A stretch of DNA of 62,029 nucleotides, from positions 1 to 62,029 of the forward strand of contig CAZWRV010000035.1 in NCBI GenBank assembly GCA_964636325.1. The letters run 5' to 3'. A program made the position numbers and the translations under genes. Source of the stretch: CAZWRV01 sp964636325 (lineage in GTDB: Bacteria; Verrucomicrobiota; Lentisphaeria; Victivallales; GWF2-50-93). Shown here one piece after another: positions 25,076-33,478 of the stretch. Positions within the stretch are counted from its first letter, which is position 1; every line of letters starts with the position of its first letter. A model generated the notes under the pieces. The model was not told the DNA's origin and searched no databases. It worked only from the letters and a program-made list of their open reading frames with translations.

Positions 25076-28000
25076 ATGTCCGAGTTCGTGCATCTTCATC
25101 TTCACAGCGACTACAGCATCCTTGACGGGGCATGCCCCGTCAAGGGCGTCATCGAATGCGCGTCAGGGTTCGGCATGAAGGCGGTGGCCGTGACCGACCA
25201 TGGGAGCATGGGCGGGGCGCTCGAGTTCTACCAGGCCCTGAACAAGGCGGGGATCAAGCCGATAATCGGCTGCGAGGCGTATCTTTCGCCGACGACGCGC
25301 TTCGACAAGGATCAGAACAATCCGGACATCAAGGGCTACCACATTGTGCTCCTGGCGGAGGACTTCGAGGGCTACCAGAACCTCTGCCGGCTGGTATCGA
25401 AGGCCGAGCTGGAAGGGCTCTACTACAAGCCCCGCATAGACAAGGAGCTGCTTTCCAAGCTCGGCAAGGGGATCATCGGCCTGAGCGCCTGCCTCAAGGG
25501 CGAGCTCGCTGTCGAAATCCTGCGCGACAACGTGAAGGGCGCCAAGAAGGCCCTGCAGGAATACCTCGACATCCTCGGCAGGAAGAACTTCTACATCGAG
25601 CTGATGGACCACGGGATAGCGGAGCAGCGCAAGGTGAACAGGGAGCTCGTCCTCCTCGCCAGGGAGTTCGACGTCCCGCTTGTGGCGACGAACGACGTCC
25701 ACTACCTCAGGAAGGAGCACGCCCAGTCGCACGACCTGCTGCTCTGCATCCAGACCCACGCGACCGAGAACGAGCCGGGCCGCCTCAGATTCACCGGCGA
25801 CCAGTTCTACTTCAGGAGCCCGGCCGAGATGATGTCGCTGTTCGAGGAGGTGCCGGAGGCATGCAGCAACACGCTCGCGGTCGCCGAGCGCTGCAACGTC
25901 GCGATCCCGCTCAACACAGACAAGAACAAGGTGAACCACTACCCGGTCTACAAGCTGGACTCCGGGACAGGGCTCCGCGAATACCTAAGGGGCATATGCC
26001 TCGCGGCCATGCAGGAGAGATACGGGTTCGACCCGCGCCAGGAGGGGATCGCCCTGGACGAAGCGCAGAAGGCCATACTGGACCGCATGGACTACGAGAT
26101 AAGCGTGATCGACAAGTCCGGCTACGTCAGCTACTTCCTGATAGTATGGGACTTCCTCAAGCATGCGCGCGAACAGGGCATAGCCGTCGGGCCCGGCAGG
26201 GGCAGCGGCGCCGGCAGCATCGTGGCGTACCTCACGAGGATCACGGACATAGATCCGATCCGCTATTCCCTGCTCTTCGAGCGCTTCCTCAACCCCGAGC
26301 GCGTCAGCCCCCCGGACTTCGACATAGACCTCTGCGAAAGGCGCAGATACGAGGTCATCGAATACGTCCGCCGCAAATACGGCGCCGGCAACGTCGCACA
26401 GATCGGCACCTACGGCACGCTCAAGGCCAAGGCCGTCATCAAGGATCTCGCCAGGGTCACGAACCGCACCTACGCCGACAGCGAGAGCATCACGAAGCTG
26501 ATTCCGGAAAGGGTTCAGGACGGCTCAGACACCCCGAAGGAGGTCACGATAAAGATCGCCATGGAGAACAGCCAGGAGCTGCGCGACAAAATCGACAAGG
26601 AGCCGTGGGTGAAGAGCATCATCGAGCATGCGAAGGTCCTCGAGCAGCTCAAGCGCCAGCGCACGATTCACGCCGCCGGCGTGATCATCGGAGACCAGCC
26701 GCTCGACAACCTAATCCCGCTCGGCCTCGGCTCCGGCAGCGAGGTGATAACGCAGTACGCCGCTAAATACTGCGAGGACCTGGGCTTCCTCAAGATGGAC
26801 TTCCTGGGCCTGCGCACCCTGACCCTGATCGAGGACAGCCTGGAGATTATCAGGCGCATCAGGAACGTGTCCATAGACATAGAAAGGATACCTCTCGACG
26901 ACAAGCCCACATACGACCTGCTGAACAGGGGCGACACCGTCGCGGTCTTCCAGCTCGAGTCCGGCGGCATGCAGGAGCTCTGCAAGAAGTTCGGGATCAG
27001 GCGCATGGAGGACATCATCGCCCTCATCGCGCTCTACCGCCCCGGCCCCATGCAGTTCATCAACGAGTTCATCTCCAGGAAGACAGGCCACACCAGCATC
27101 GAATACGACCATCCCGCGATGAAGTCCATCCTCGCCGAGACCTACGGCATCATGCTCTACCAGGAGCAGATCATGGAGGTCGTGCAGAAGGTCGCAGGCT
27201 TCACCCTGGGCGGCGCCGACATCCTCCGGCGCATAATCGGGAAGAAGAAGGCCGAGGACATGGACAAGCAGATGGTCAAGTTCCTCGAGGGCTGCGCCGC
27301 GAACGGAGTCTCAGAGAGGAAGGCCAGGGACATCTGGGAGAAGATCAAGAAGTTCGCCGGCTACGGATTCAACAAGTCGCACAGCGCCGCCTACGCGTTC
27401 CTGGCCTACAGGACAGCATACCTTAAGGCCAACTACCCCGTCGAATTCATGACCGCGGTGCTCACGAGCGAGATAAACGACAGCGAGAAGGTCTCATTCC
27501 TAATACAGGAATGCAGGAAGATGGGGATACCGATCCTGCCCCCTGACATCAACGTCAGCGACATCAACTTCACGGTGGACGGCAGGTCGATCCGCTTCGG
27601 CCTCGCGGCCGTGAAGGGCGTCGGCTCGGTCGCGGCGGAGAAGGTGAGGGACGCGCGCCGTGACGGCGGCCCGTTCAAGGACATGCTGGACTTCTGCGAG
27701 CGGGCCGGCGCCGGAGTGAACTCCAGGATGCTGGAGAACCTCTGCAGGGCTGGGGCATTCGACAGGTTCAGGCTGCGCCGGTCGCAGATCATCGCCGTCA
27801 AGGACAGCGTCCTCTCGCTCGCCGCATCAAAGGTCAAGGACAAGGCCAGCGGCCAGGGCTCCCTCTTCGAGGCCCTCGGCGGCGGCGACGACATCGACAG
27901 CTACGAGTCCGTCCAGATACCGGACATCCCGGAATTCGAGGAGCACGAAATGCTCAAGGACGAGAAGGAGCTCCTGGGCTTCTATGTGACCGGCCATCCG

Positions 28001-28666
28001 CTCGGGGAGCACTCGGAACTCATCAGGCTGTATTCCACAAGGCCGGTATCGGAGCTGGCGAGCCTCGGCGCAGGCGCAGGCGTGAAGGTCGGCGGCATCA
28101 TCGAATCGCTCGAATGCAAGCCTAACAAGAGGAACGAGACCTTCGCTGTGTTCAGGCTCGAGGACCTCGGGGGCTCCATCGAATGCATCGTCTTCCCCAA
28201 GGCCTACGCCAAGGTCAAGGCCGTCCTGGAGAAGGAGTCGGCCGTCTTCATAGAGGCGTCCGTGGACATACCCGAGAACGGCAAGGCCAAGCTCCTCGTG
28301 AACGACATCATCCCCCTCAAGGAAGTCACGAGGAAATACACCCGCGAAATCGTCATCGTCATGCACGAGGGCAGCACAAGCGCGGACATGCTCGGGACGA
28401 CCAAGGACATCTGCACCCGCCACCCCGGCAATTCGTTGCTAGTATTCAGGGTCGTGTCCGCAGAGGGGGAGAACGCCTTCATAGAGAGCGCGAAGAAGTT
28501 CAACGTCAGCGTAAACGAGCAGTTCATAGGCGAAATACGCAGCGTCCTCGGCGAAAACTGCATCCACCTCATCGCCGACACCAGCCCGCCGCCGACACCA
28601 AGGAACAACGGCGGCAACGGATTCCATAGGAAACCATGGAACAATAACCAGCGCAACGGAGACTGA
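25076..28666 (+). CDS. dnaE: DNA polymerase III alpha subunit
   Basis: The 1196-aa protein starts with a PHP domain (HLHLHSDYSILDGA, AVTDHGSMGG). PDFDIDL near residue 412 carries two catalytic Asp. LIALYRPGPMQF and the KSHSAAYAFLAYRTAYLKAN run are the fingers and beta-binding parts. An OB fold lies near residue 1000 (VGGIIESLECKPN). Length and order match bacterial DnaE1. It is the replicative polymerase in the cytoplasm. GGAGCGGG precedes the ATG. It is followed after about 200 bases by a Ser/Thr kinase, with no sign of an operon. Confidence 0.97.
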   Translation: MSEFVHLHLHSDYSILDGACPVKGVIECASGFGMKAVAVTDHGSMGGALEFYQALNKAGIKPIIGCEAYLSPTTRFDKDQNNPDIKGYHIVLLAEDFEGYQNLCRLVSKAELEGLYYKPRIDKELLSKLGKGIIGLSACLKGELAVEILRDNVKGAKKALQEYLDILGRKNFYIELMDHGIAEQRKVNRELVLLAREFDVPLVATNDVHYLRKEHAQSHDLLLCIQTHATENEPGRLRFTGDQFYFRSPAEMMSLFEEVPEACSNTLAVAERCNVAIPLNTDKNKVNHYPVYKLDSGTGLREYLRGICLAAMQERYGFDPRQEGIALDEAQKAILDRMDYEISVIDKSGYVSYFLIVWDFLKHAREQGIAVGPGRGSGAGSIVAYLTRITDIDPIRYSLLFERFLNPERVSPPDFDIDLCERRRYEVIEYVRRKYGAGNVAQIGTYGTLKAKAVIKDLARVTNRTYADSESITKLIPERVQDGSDTPKEVTIKIAMENSQELRDKIDKEPWVKSIIEHAKVLEQLKRQRTIHAAGVIIGDQPLDNLIPLGLGSGSEVITQYAAKYCEDLGFLKMDFLGLRTLTLIEDSLEIIRRIRNVSIDIERIPLDDKPTYDLLNRGDTVAVFQLESGGMQELCKKFGIRRMEDIIALIALYRPGPMQFINEFISRKTGHTSIEYDHPAMKSILAETYGIMLYQEQIMEVVQKVAGFTLGGADILRRIIGKKKAEDMDKQMVKFLEGCAANGVSERKARDIWEKIKKFAGYGFNKSHSAAYAFLAYRTAYLKANYPVEFMTAVLTSEINDSEKVSFLIQECRKMGIPILPPDINVSDINFTVDGRSIRFGLAAVKGVGSVAAEKVRDARRDGGPFKDMLDFCERAGAGVNSRMLENLCRAGAFDRFRLRRSQIIAVKDSVLSLAASKVKDKASGQGSLFEALGGGDDIDSYESVQIPDIPEFEEHEMLKDEKELLGFYVTGHPLGEHSELIRLYSTRPVSELASLGAGAGVKVGGIIESLECKPNKRNETFAVFRLEDLGGSIECIVFPKAYAKVKAVLEKESAVFIEASVDIPENGKAKLLVNDIIPLKEVTRKYTREIVIVMHEGSTSADMLGTTKDICTRHPGNSLLVFRVVSAEGENAFIESAKKFNVSVNEQFIGEIRSVLGENCIHLIADTSPPPTPRNNGGNGFHRKPWNNNQRNGD

Positions 28667-28754
28667 GGGCCGGACGCCGGGAAGAAGTAAATGGTGAATA
28701 GTGTATGGTGCATGGTTGATGCGTCGCCAGTCGCAAGTCCTTTTAATGCCGGAT

Positions 28755-28805
28755 AACGGACAGTTTACGACAGGTTCCGGAAGGTTTCGACAGGTTTCGG
28801 CAGCC
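28755..28805. repeat. Degenerate GACAGGTTTCGG repeat
   Basis: Near-repeats of GACAGGTTYCGG/AGG fill the space between dnaE and the kinase. The same text recurs at 37003-37035 and 57535-57590. Confidence 0.6.
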
Positions 28806-28862
28806 TCGCCGTCTGCCTGGCCCCGGCCGGCCCGGATTCCATGAAACTAGGGGGGATGCACA

Positions 28863-30686
28863 GTGTCTGACGGCAGCAATGACGGGACGGATGATCTCCA
28901 GGACGGCCAGGAGGATCGGGAAGCGACCCCTTCTTCCTGCAGCCTTGGCGGACAGCCTGCCGACGGACGGACAATCGTCGTCCCCTTCGGCTCAAAGGTC
29001 GACGTCCTTTCCAAGGGATCCATAGGGCCCTACAAGCTGATCGAGTTCATCGGGATGGGCGGCACCGGCATGGTCTACCGCGCCAAGGACGCGGACGGCG
29101 CCGAGATCGCGCTCAAGGTGATGGTCGTCACCCCGCTCATGACCAGGGAGGACATCCGCCGCTTCATCTCCGAGGCGGAGATGTCGAAGCGCCTCAGAAG
29201 GCATCCCAACATCATAACAGTCTACGACACCGGCCACGAGGAGCAGAACTACTATATCGCGATGGAGCTTGTGCCCAAGGGGCGCACCCTCGACGACCTC
29301 GTCGGCAGGAACATTTCCGTGGAAGAATTCCTCGGCTACGTGATTCCCGTGGCTGAAGCACTCGCCTACGCGCACAAGGAGGGGATACTCCACCGCGACC
29401 TCAAGCCTGGGAACATCCTCCTCAACGAGTTCAACCAGCCACTCCTCGCCGACTTCGGGCTCGCGAAGAGCGAGACGGCGCAGCGCATGACCATGACCGG
29501 CACCGTGATGGGCACGCCCCGCTACATGTCGCCGGAGCAGTGCGGATTCGGCAGCGCGCACGTGACTAACCAGTCGGACATCTACTCGTTCGGCGTGCTT
29601 GCCTACGAGCTCCTGACCGGAATGCTGCCGTATCATGCGTTCACGCCCGACCTGGGCCTGGCAGAGGTATTCAAGATAATATGCTCGGCGGAGCCGGTTC
29701 CGCCCCGGAAACTGCGCCCTGACGTCAGCCGCAACCTGGAGGCGGTCATCCTGAGGATGCTCGAAAAGGAGCTGAAACTGCGCTACAAGGACATGGGCCA
29801 GGTATGCGAGGACCTGATAGCCTGCCGCGAAGGCAGGCCAGTCTCCGTCCGGAGGCTCTCCTGGGCCGAACGGTTCGAAAAGTGGGTGCGCTTCCACGCG
29901 CCGCAGGCAATCACCGCCGCCCTGGCCATTTTCGCCGGCTGCATCCTGTATTTCGGGTTCATACTCCCGAAGGCGCATGATAAGACGTATGCGAAACAGA
30001 ATGCCGACGTCAACGCCCTCGCCGCAAAGCGCAAGGCCGCGCTCCTCGAGAAGGAGCTGGAGGCGCTGAAGCATCCGGGCTCGGTGAAAGGCGACGACGA
30101 CTCACGGGGGACGCAGCTCCTCCAGCAGGCCCGAGCATCGCTTGCCGAGGGGACACTGGACAAGGCGTATGACGAATTCAAGGCCGCCAGGGAATGGGCG
30201 GAAAAGAACGGACACAACGGAATCCTAGCGGAATCCCTCTTCGGAATTGGCCGGATTGCTCTCGCCAAGGGCCGCTGCGAGGACGCATGCAAGACCTTCG
30301 ACGTCATAGCCGCGCTTTGCGGGAAGGAGACATTGTACGGCCGCCTCGCGATCTTCGAGGCCGCCTCCGCACTCTGGATCGAAGGCAGGAAGGACGACGC
30401 CCTCAAGGCCTGGGGCGAACTGGCCGGCACGGCCGGCGGTAGCAAGGATTTTGACAGCGAAGGCACCAGCGGCTATATTGTAAGTCTTGCGGAAATGATG
30501 CTGCAGCCGGAAAAATATCCGGACATGGAGGACAAGGTTTCCTCCTCGCCGCAGATTTTCCGCGGCCTTGGCTACTGGACGCTCGCCCAGTGCGCGAAGG
30601 ACGATGCGGAAAAGACCCGATTCGCTGCGGATGCCGCAAGGCAGAAAGGGATTTTCATCTGGATAAAAAAGGAGGAGGCAAGATGA
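28863..30686 (+). CDS. Hanks-type Ser/Thr kinase with TM and TPR-like tail
   Basis: The protein has 607 aa and starts at GTG with a G-rich SD upstream. After about 55 acidic residues comes a full kinase domain: IGMGGTGMVYRAK (P-loop), ALKVMVV with the Lys, HRDLKPGNILL near residue 176, ADFGLAK, then GTPRYMSPEQ and SDIYSFGVLAYELL. A transmembrane helix (AAALAIFAGC-type region near 350-370) separates it from a coiled and repeat-like extracytoplasmic part (LLQQARASLAEGTLDKAYDE). The TGA overlaps the ATG of a pseudopilin gene, so the two are co-made. A membrane signalling role is likely. Confidence 0.92.
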   Translation: MSDGSNDGTDDLQDGQEDREATPSSCSLGGQPADGRTIVVPFGSKVDVLSKGSIGPYKLIEFIGMGGTGMVYRAKDADGAEIALKVMVVTPLMTREDIRRFISEAEMSKRLRRHPNIITVYDTGHEEQNYYIAMELVPKGRTLDDLVGRNISVEEFLGYVIPVAEALAYAHKEGILHRDLKPGNILLNEFNQPLLADFGLAKSETAQRMTMTGTVMGTPRYMSPEQCGFGSAHVTNQSDIYSFGVLAYELLTGMLPYHAFTPDLGLAEVFKIICSAEPVPPRKLRPDVSRNLEAVILRMLEKELKLRYKDMGQVCEDLIACREGRPVSVRRLSWAERFEKWVRFHAPQAITAALAIFAGCILYFGFILPKAHDKTYAKQNADVNALAAKRKAALLEKELEALKHPGSVKGDDDSRGTQLLQQARASLAEGTLDKAYDEFKAAREWAEKNGHNGILAESLFGIGRIALAKGRCEDACKTFDVIAALCGKETLYGRLAIFEAASALWIEGRKDDALKAWGELAGTAGGSKDFDSEGTSGYIVSLAEMMLQPEKYPDMEDKVSSSPQIFRGLGYWTLAQCAKDDAEKTRFAADAARQKGIFIWIKKEEAR

Positions 30687-31297
30687 AGACGGAAGGATTG
30701 AGGAGGAAGGCAGTCAGGATGTTCACCCTGACTGAAATCCTGGCGGTGACGGCGATCGTGACAAGCATACCGATGGGCGCCTACGTCAGAGCCAAGCAGA
30801 AGGCCGTGGAGACCGAATGCCTCAACAACATGCGCCAGGTCGGCACGGCCATCATCGCATACCAGATGAGCAACGGTTGCTTCCCCAAGGCGGCCTTCTA
30901 TCCCGAAAACCCCAAGACCGACGAAAACAGCATACGCGTAATACTCGGCGACGAGATACCGGAAAAGTGCTGGCTCTGCCCGGCCATGCCCGACAAGCTC
31001 AAGGAAAAAGGGCTGACCTGGGTCTACAACGACACCCTTGCGGGAAAGGCCTCGGTCAAGGATCCCGCAAAGACATGGATACTCATCGAGTTCTCATGCG
31101 TCACGAAGAAGGCTCCGCCCATCCACCCCGGCGGATTCAACATCGTCTACGCCGACGGCCACGTGGCCACCGAAAAATCCCTGCCGGAGGACATCTCCAA
31201 GAGCCAGCAGGCCGCAATCGAAAAAATCATCGAAATGCACCAGATGGCGCATGAAAATCCAATATCAGGCGCCGGCTTCCCAATCATTGAAAATTGA
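30683..31297 (+). CDS. Type IV pilin-like protein with H-X9-DG motif
   Basis: The 204-aa protein has a prepilin-like N-terminus: basic residues and then MFTLTEILAVTAIVTSIPMG, with Phe at +1 and Glu at +5 but Met, not Gly, at -1. The C-terminal part has HPGGFNIVYADGHV, the H-x9-D-G pattern of DUF1559-type secreted proteins in PVC bacteria. The start is at 30683 because ATGA overlaps the kinase stop and GGAGGAGG lies upstream. It is probably exported through a pilin/type II-like system, and its linkage to the kinase is unusual. Confidence 0.82.
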   Translation: MKTEGLRRKAVRMFTLTEILAVTAIVTSIPMGAYVRAKQKAVETECLNNMRQVGTAIIAYQMSNGCFPKAAFYPENPKTDENSIRVILGDEIPEKCWLCPAMPDKLKEKGLTWVYNDTLAGKASVKDPAKTWILIEFSCVTKKAPPIHPGGFNIVYADGHVATEKSLPEDISKSQQAAIEKIIEMHQMAHENPISGAGFPIIEN

Positions 31298-31410
31298 ACT
31301 TCATATCATTTTCGCTCGGAGATTGAATCATGGGAAAGGATTCACCTCGGAATGCAAAATGTAAATTCTTCAGGCTTAAGGAGTAGAACATCCTCCGGAA
31401 CCGGCACCCG

Positions 31411-31451
31411 GTATGAATTCGGCGGATGGGCGCGCCCTGCTGAATTCATAC
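31411..31451. repeat. Hairpin repeat family C, copy 1
   Basis: GTATGAATTCGGC (31411-31423) faces GCTGAATTCATAC (31439-31451), a 13-bp near-perfect stem. It ends 2 bases before the stop-codon end of the lipoprotein gene on the minus strand. Confidence 0.75.
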
Positions 31452-31453
31452 GG

Positions 31454-32254
31454 CTACTCCGCCTGGCCGCCTTCGCCGGAGGAGGAGATTGCCTGCATCC
31501 GGCTGTCCACTTCCGCGCGCCTCTTTTCAAGAGCCGGATTCTTCAGCGTCGTCTCGAGGTAGCGCTGGTAAAGCCTGAGGGCGAGATCGGTCTTTCCTAG
31601 ATATCTGTCGCAGACGATTGCCGTGTTGAGTATTACGGACGGGTTCTCCTTGTCCCTCTTGAGCGCCTCGAGAAAGATGGCGTAGGCCCTCTTGTAGTCG
31701 TTCTTCTTCACAAGGAGCACGCCAATCTGGTTGTAGGCTTCCGGGCGGTCCTTGAACCTGGGCGACTTCGCCAGCGCCCTGTAGTATCCTACTGCCTCGT
31801 CGTAGATTCCGCATATCTTGGCGCTTTTCGCGAGCAGGACGAGGACGTCCTCGCTGCCGGGCCTGAGCCTGTAGGCCTCCTTGAGCGGGGGAATCGCCTC
31901 GTTGTAGAACTGGTTCTCGCAGAGCAGCCTGCCGAGCGTGAACTGCGCGAAGAAGTTGTCCTTGTCGAGCTGGACCGCCTTCTTCGCCTCGTCAAGGGCG
32001 TTGTTCTTGAGGCCGCATTGGTCGAGGGCGACTGCATGCATGACTCTGGCGTTGGGATCTTCGGGGAAATATTTGACGGTCTTGTAGGCCTTGGACTTCG
32101 CCACCTTCCAGTCGGCGCCGGGGCCTGCCGCCGTCTCGATCACCTCGCCGATCATCTCGTCGTTCACCTCGGGAGTCATCTTCCCGCAGGAGCAAAGCAG
32201 AAGCGCAAACACCGCATACGCGGATGCCGTAGACATATGCAGGGATTTATTCAT
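31454..32254 (-). CDS. TPR lipoprotein
   Basis: The 266-aa protein has a signal peptide ending in a lipobox-like ALLLCSCGK, so the Cys near residue 23 could be lipidated. Four to six TPR-like helix pairs follow (KKAVQLDKDNFFAQFTLGRL, EAYNQIGVLLVKKNDYKRAY, LALRLYQRYLETTL). It should sit on the periplasmic side of a membrane and mediate protein contacts. The position -2 Cys in the lipobox is not ideal. A family-C hairpin directly follows its 3' end. Confidence 0.8.
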   Translation of the reverse strand: MNKSLHMSTASAYAVFALLLCSCGKMTPEVNDEMIGEVIETAAGPGADWKVAKSKAYKTVKYFPEDPNARVMHAVALDQCGLKNNALDEAKKAVQLDKDNFFAQFTLGRLLCENQFYNEAIPPLKEAYRLRPGSEDVLVLLAKSAKICGIYDEAVGYYRALAKSPRFKDRPEAYNQIGVLLVKKNDYKRAYAIFLEALKRDKENPSVILNTAIVCDRYLGKTDLALRLYQRYLETTLKNPALEKRRAEVDSRMQAISSSGEGGQAE

Positions 32255-32477
32255 CTTTATTGTTATTTTCCACGGTTCGGGATGTCTGAATTATTCCAAT
32301 ATACATATCAGGTGGAAAAAATCAACGGCCTAAAAAGGCATCGATAAAGAATGGGGACGGGGACTGGATGGATGGGAGCTTCCCGAGCGCGATTGCCGCG
32401 TGATGGGGCCGTCGGAGATTCAGATTTTCTGACCCGCCTCTACGAATTGGCCGAAAACGCCGGGAAATAATCTTGCC

Positions 32478-33308
32478 CTATCTGACCTGGCCTTCGGCCC
32501 ATGTCCACCAATCGCGCCCGTATTGGTGGTGCGGCAGGCTGTTGCGGTCTCCGCGGCCATCGCCGCTCCAAAGATCTATCATGTTCCACTGGGAGGAAAT
32601 CTGTGAGATGGCGGCCCTTTTCCCGAACATGTTCGCCTTGGTCTGCCCGCTGCCGTCGTAGAACAGGAGGTTGCCGCTGCCCTTGTGCGGGACGTCGAGG
32701 GGCTGCGAGGAGTTCCACCAGTTGTTCTCCGGAGGTGGCGCCCATGCATTGTGGGAGCGGACGTCCGCCGCGAGGATCTTCAAGCCCGTGTAGCTGACAT
32801 AGGCGCCGCCGGGGCCGATATAAGCGCCGCGCTTGCACTTAGTTCCATACTGATCCAGGCTGACAGCGTATGTGGTGTCTCCGTTGGCTACGTTCATGAT
32901 GGAGTCCCACTGGCCCGCCCACCAGCCGACCACGTAGTCGGTCTCCCAGGTGCTGCCGCGGTCGGGGCCCATGTAGTGCTTGCGCAACCCCGGGCAAAGC
33001 ATGAGGTCGGGACTGCTGATGTATCCGTTTACATATAGGTTTCCCCAGCCGCAGTTATAGGCGGTGGACCAGCTTTTCAAGTAGTGCGACTCGGCGTTGC
33101 CGTTGACGTTGTTGAACGGAAGCCGGCCGTCGTTGTCGTCGGAATAGTTGACGATCGCCAGGTAGTAGTGCTTTATCTGGGCGAGGCATGCGGCCGTGCG
33201 GGCCTGGACGCGGGCGTTCTGAAGCGCAGGCAGGAGCATTGAAGCAAGGATCGCTATTATCGCGATCACGACCAGCAGTTCGATGAGGGTGAACTTATGC
33301 TTGAGCAT
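32478..33308 (-). CDS. Type IV prepilin-like secreted protein
   Basis: The 276-aa protein has a classic type III signal: MLKHKFTLIELLVVIAIIAI with Phe +1 and Glu +5, and Lys rather than Gly at -1. The tail begins LASMLLPALQNARVQARTAA and contains DDNDGRLP, a combination very common in Lentisphaerae, which often have many such proteins. The start is at ATG 33308 with GGAGGG about 8 bases upstream; the longer frame adds residues without an SD. The C-terminal part is rich in Trp and Gly and has no recognised domain. It is probably a pseudopilin or surface protein. Confidence 0.88.
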   Translation of the reverse strand: MLKHKFTLIELLVVIAIIAILASMLLPALQNARVQARTAACLAQIKHYYLAIVNYSDDNDGRLPFNNVNGNAESHYLKSWSTAYNCGWGNLYVNGYISSPDLMLCPGLRKHYMGPDRGSTWETDYVVGWWAGQWDSIMNVANGDTTYAVSLDQYGTKCKRGAYIGPGGAYVSYTGLKILAADVRSHNAWAPPPENNWWNSSQPLDVPHKGSGNLLFYDGSGQTKANMFGKRAAISQISSQWNMIDLWSGDGRGDRNSLPHHQYGRDWWTWAEGQVR

Positions 33309-33478
33309 GAAACATTCCCTCCACGCTGCGGCAGTACGCAAGCATATACAATTGCATTAACATAGCCTTGCCGATTAACATTTCAACATGCTGATCTTAA
33401 AAATCCAGGTTCCGCAGCATGCCGCTCGCGGAATCAAGCGGCGTGAACGCTGAGAATCCCGCATATGGCGCAACGCAA

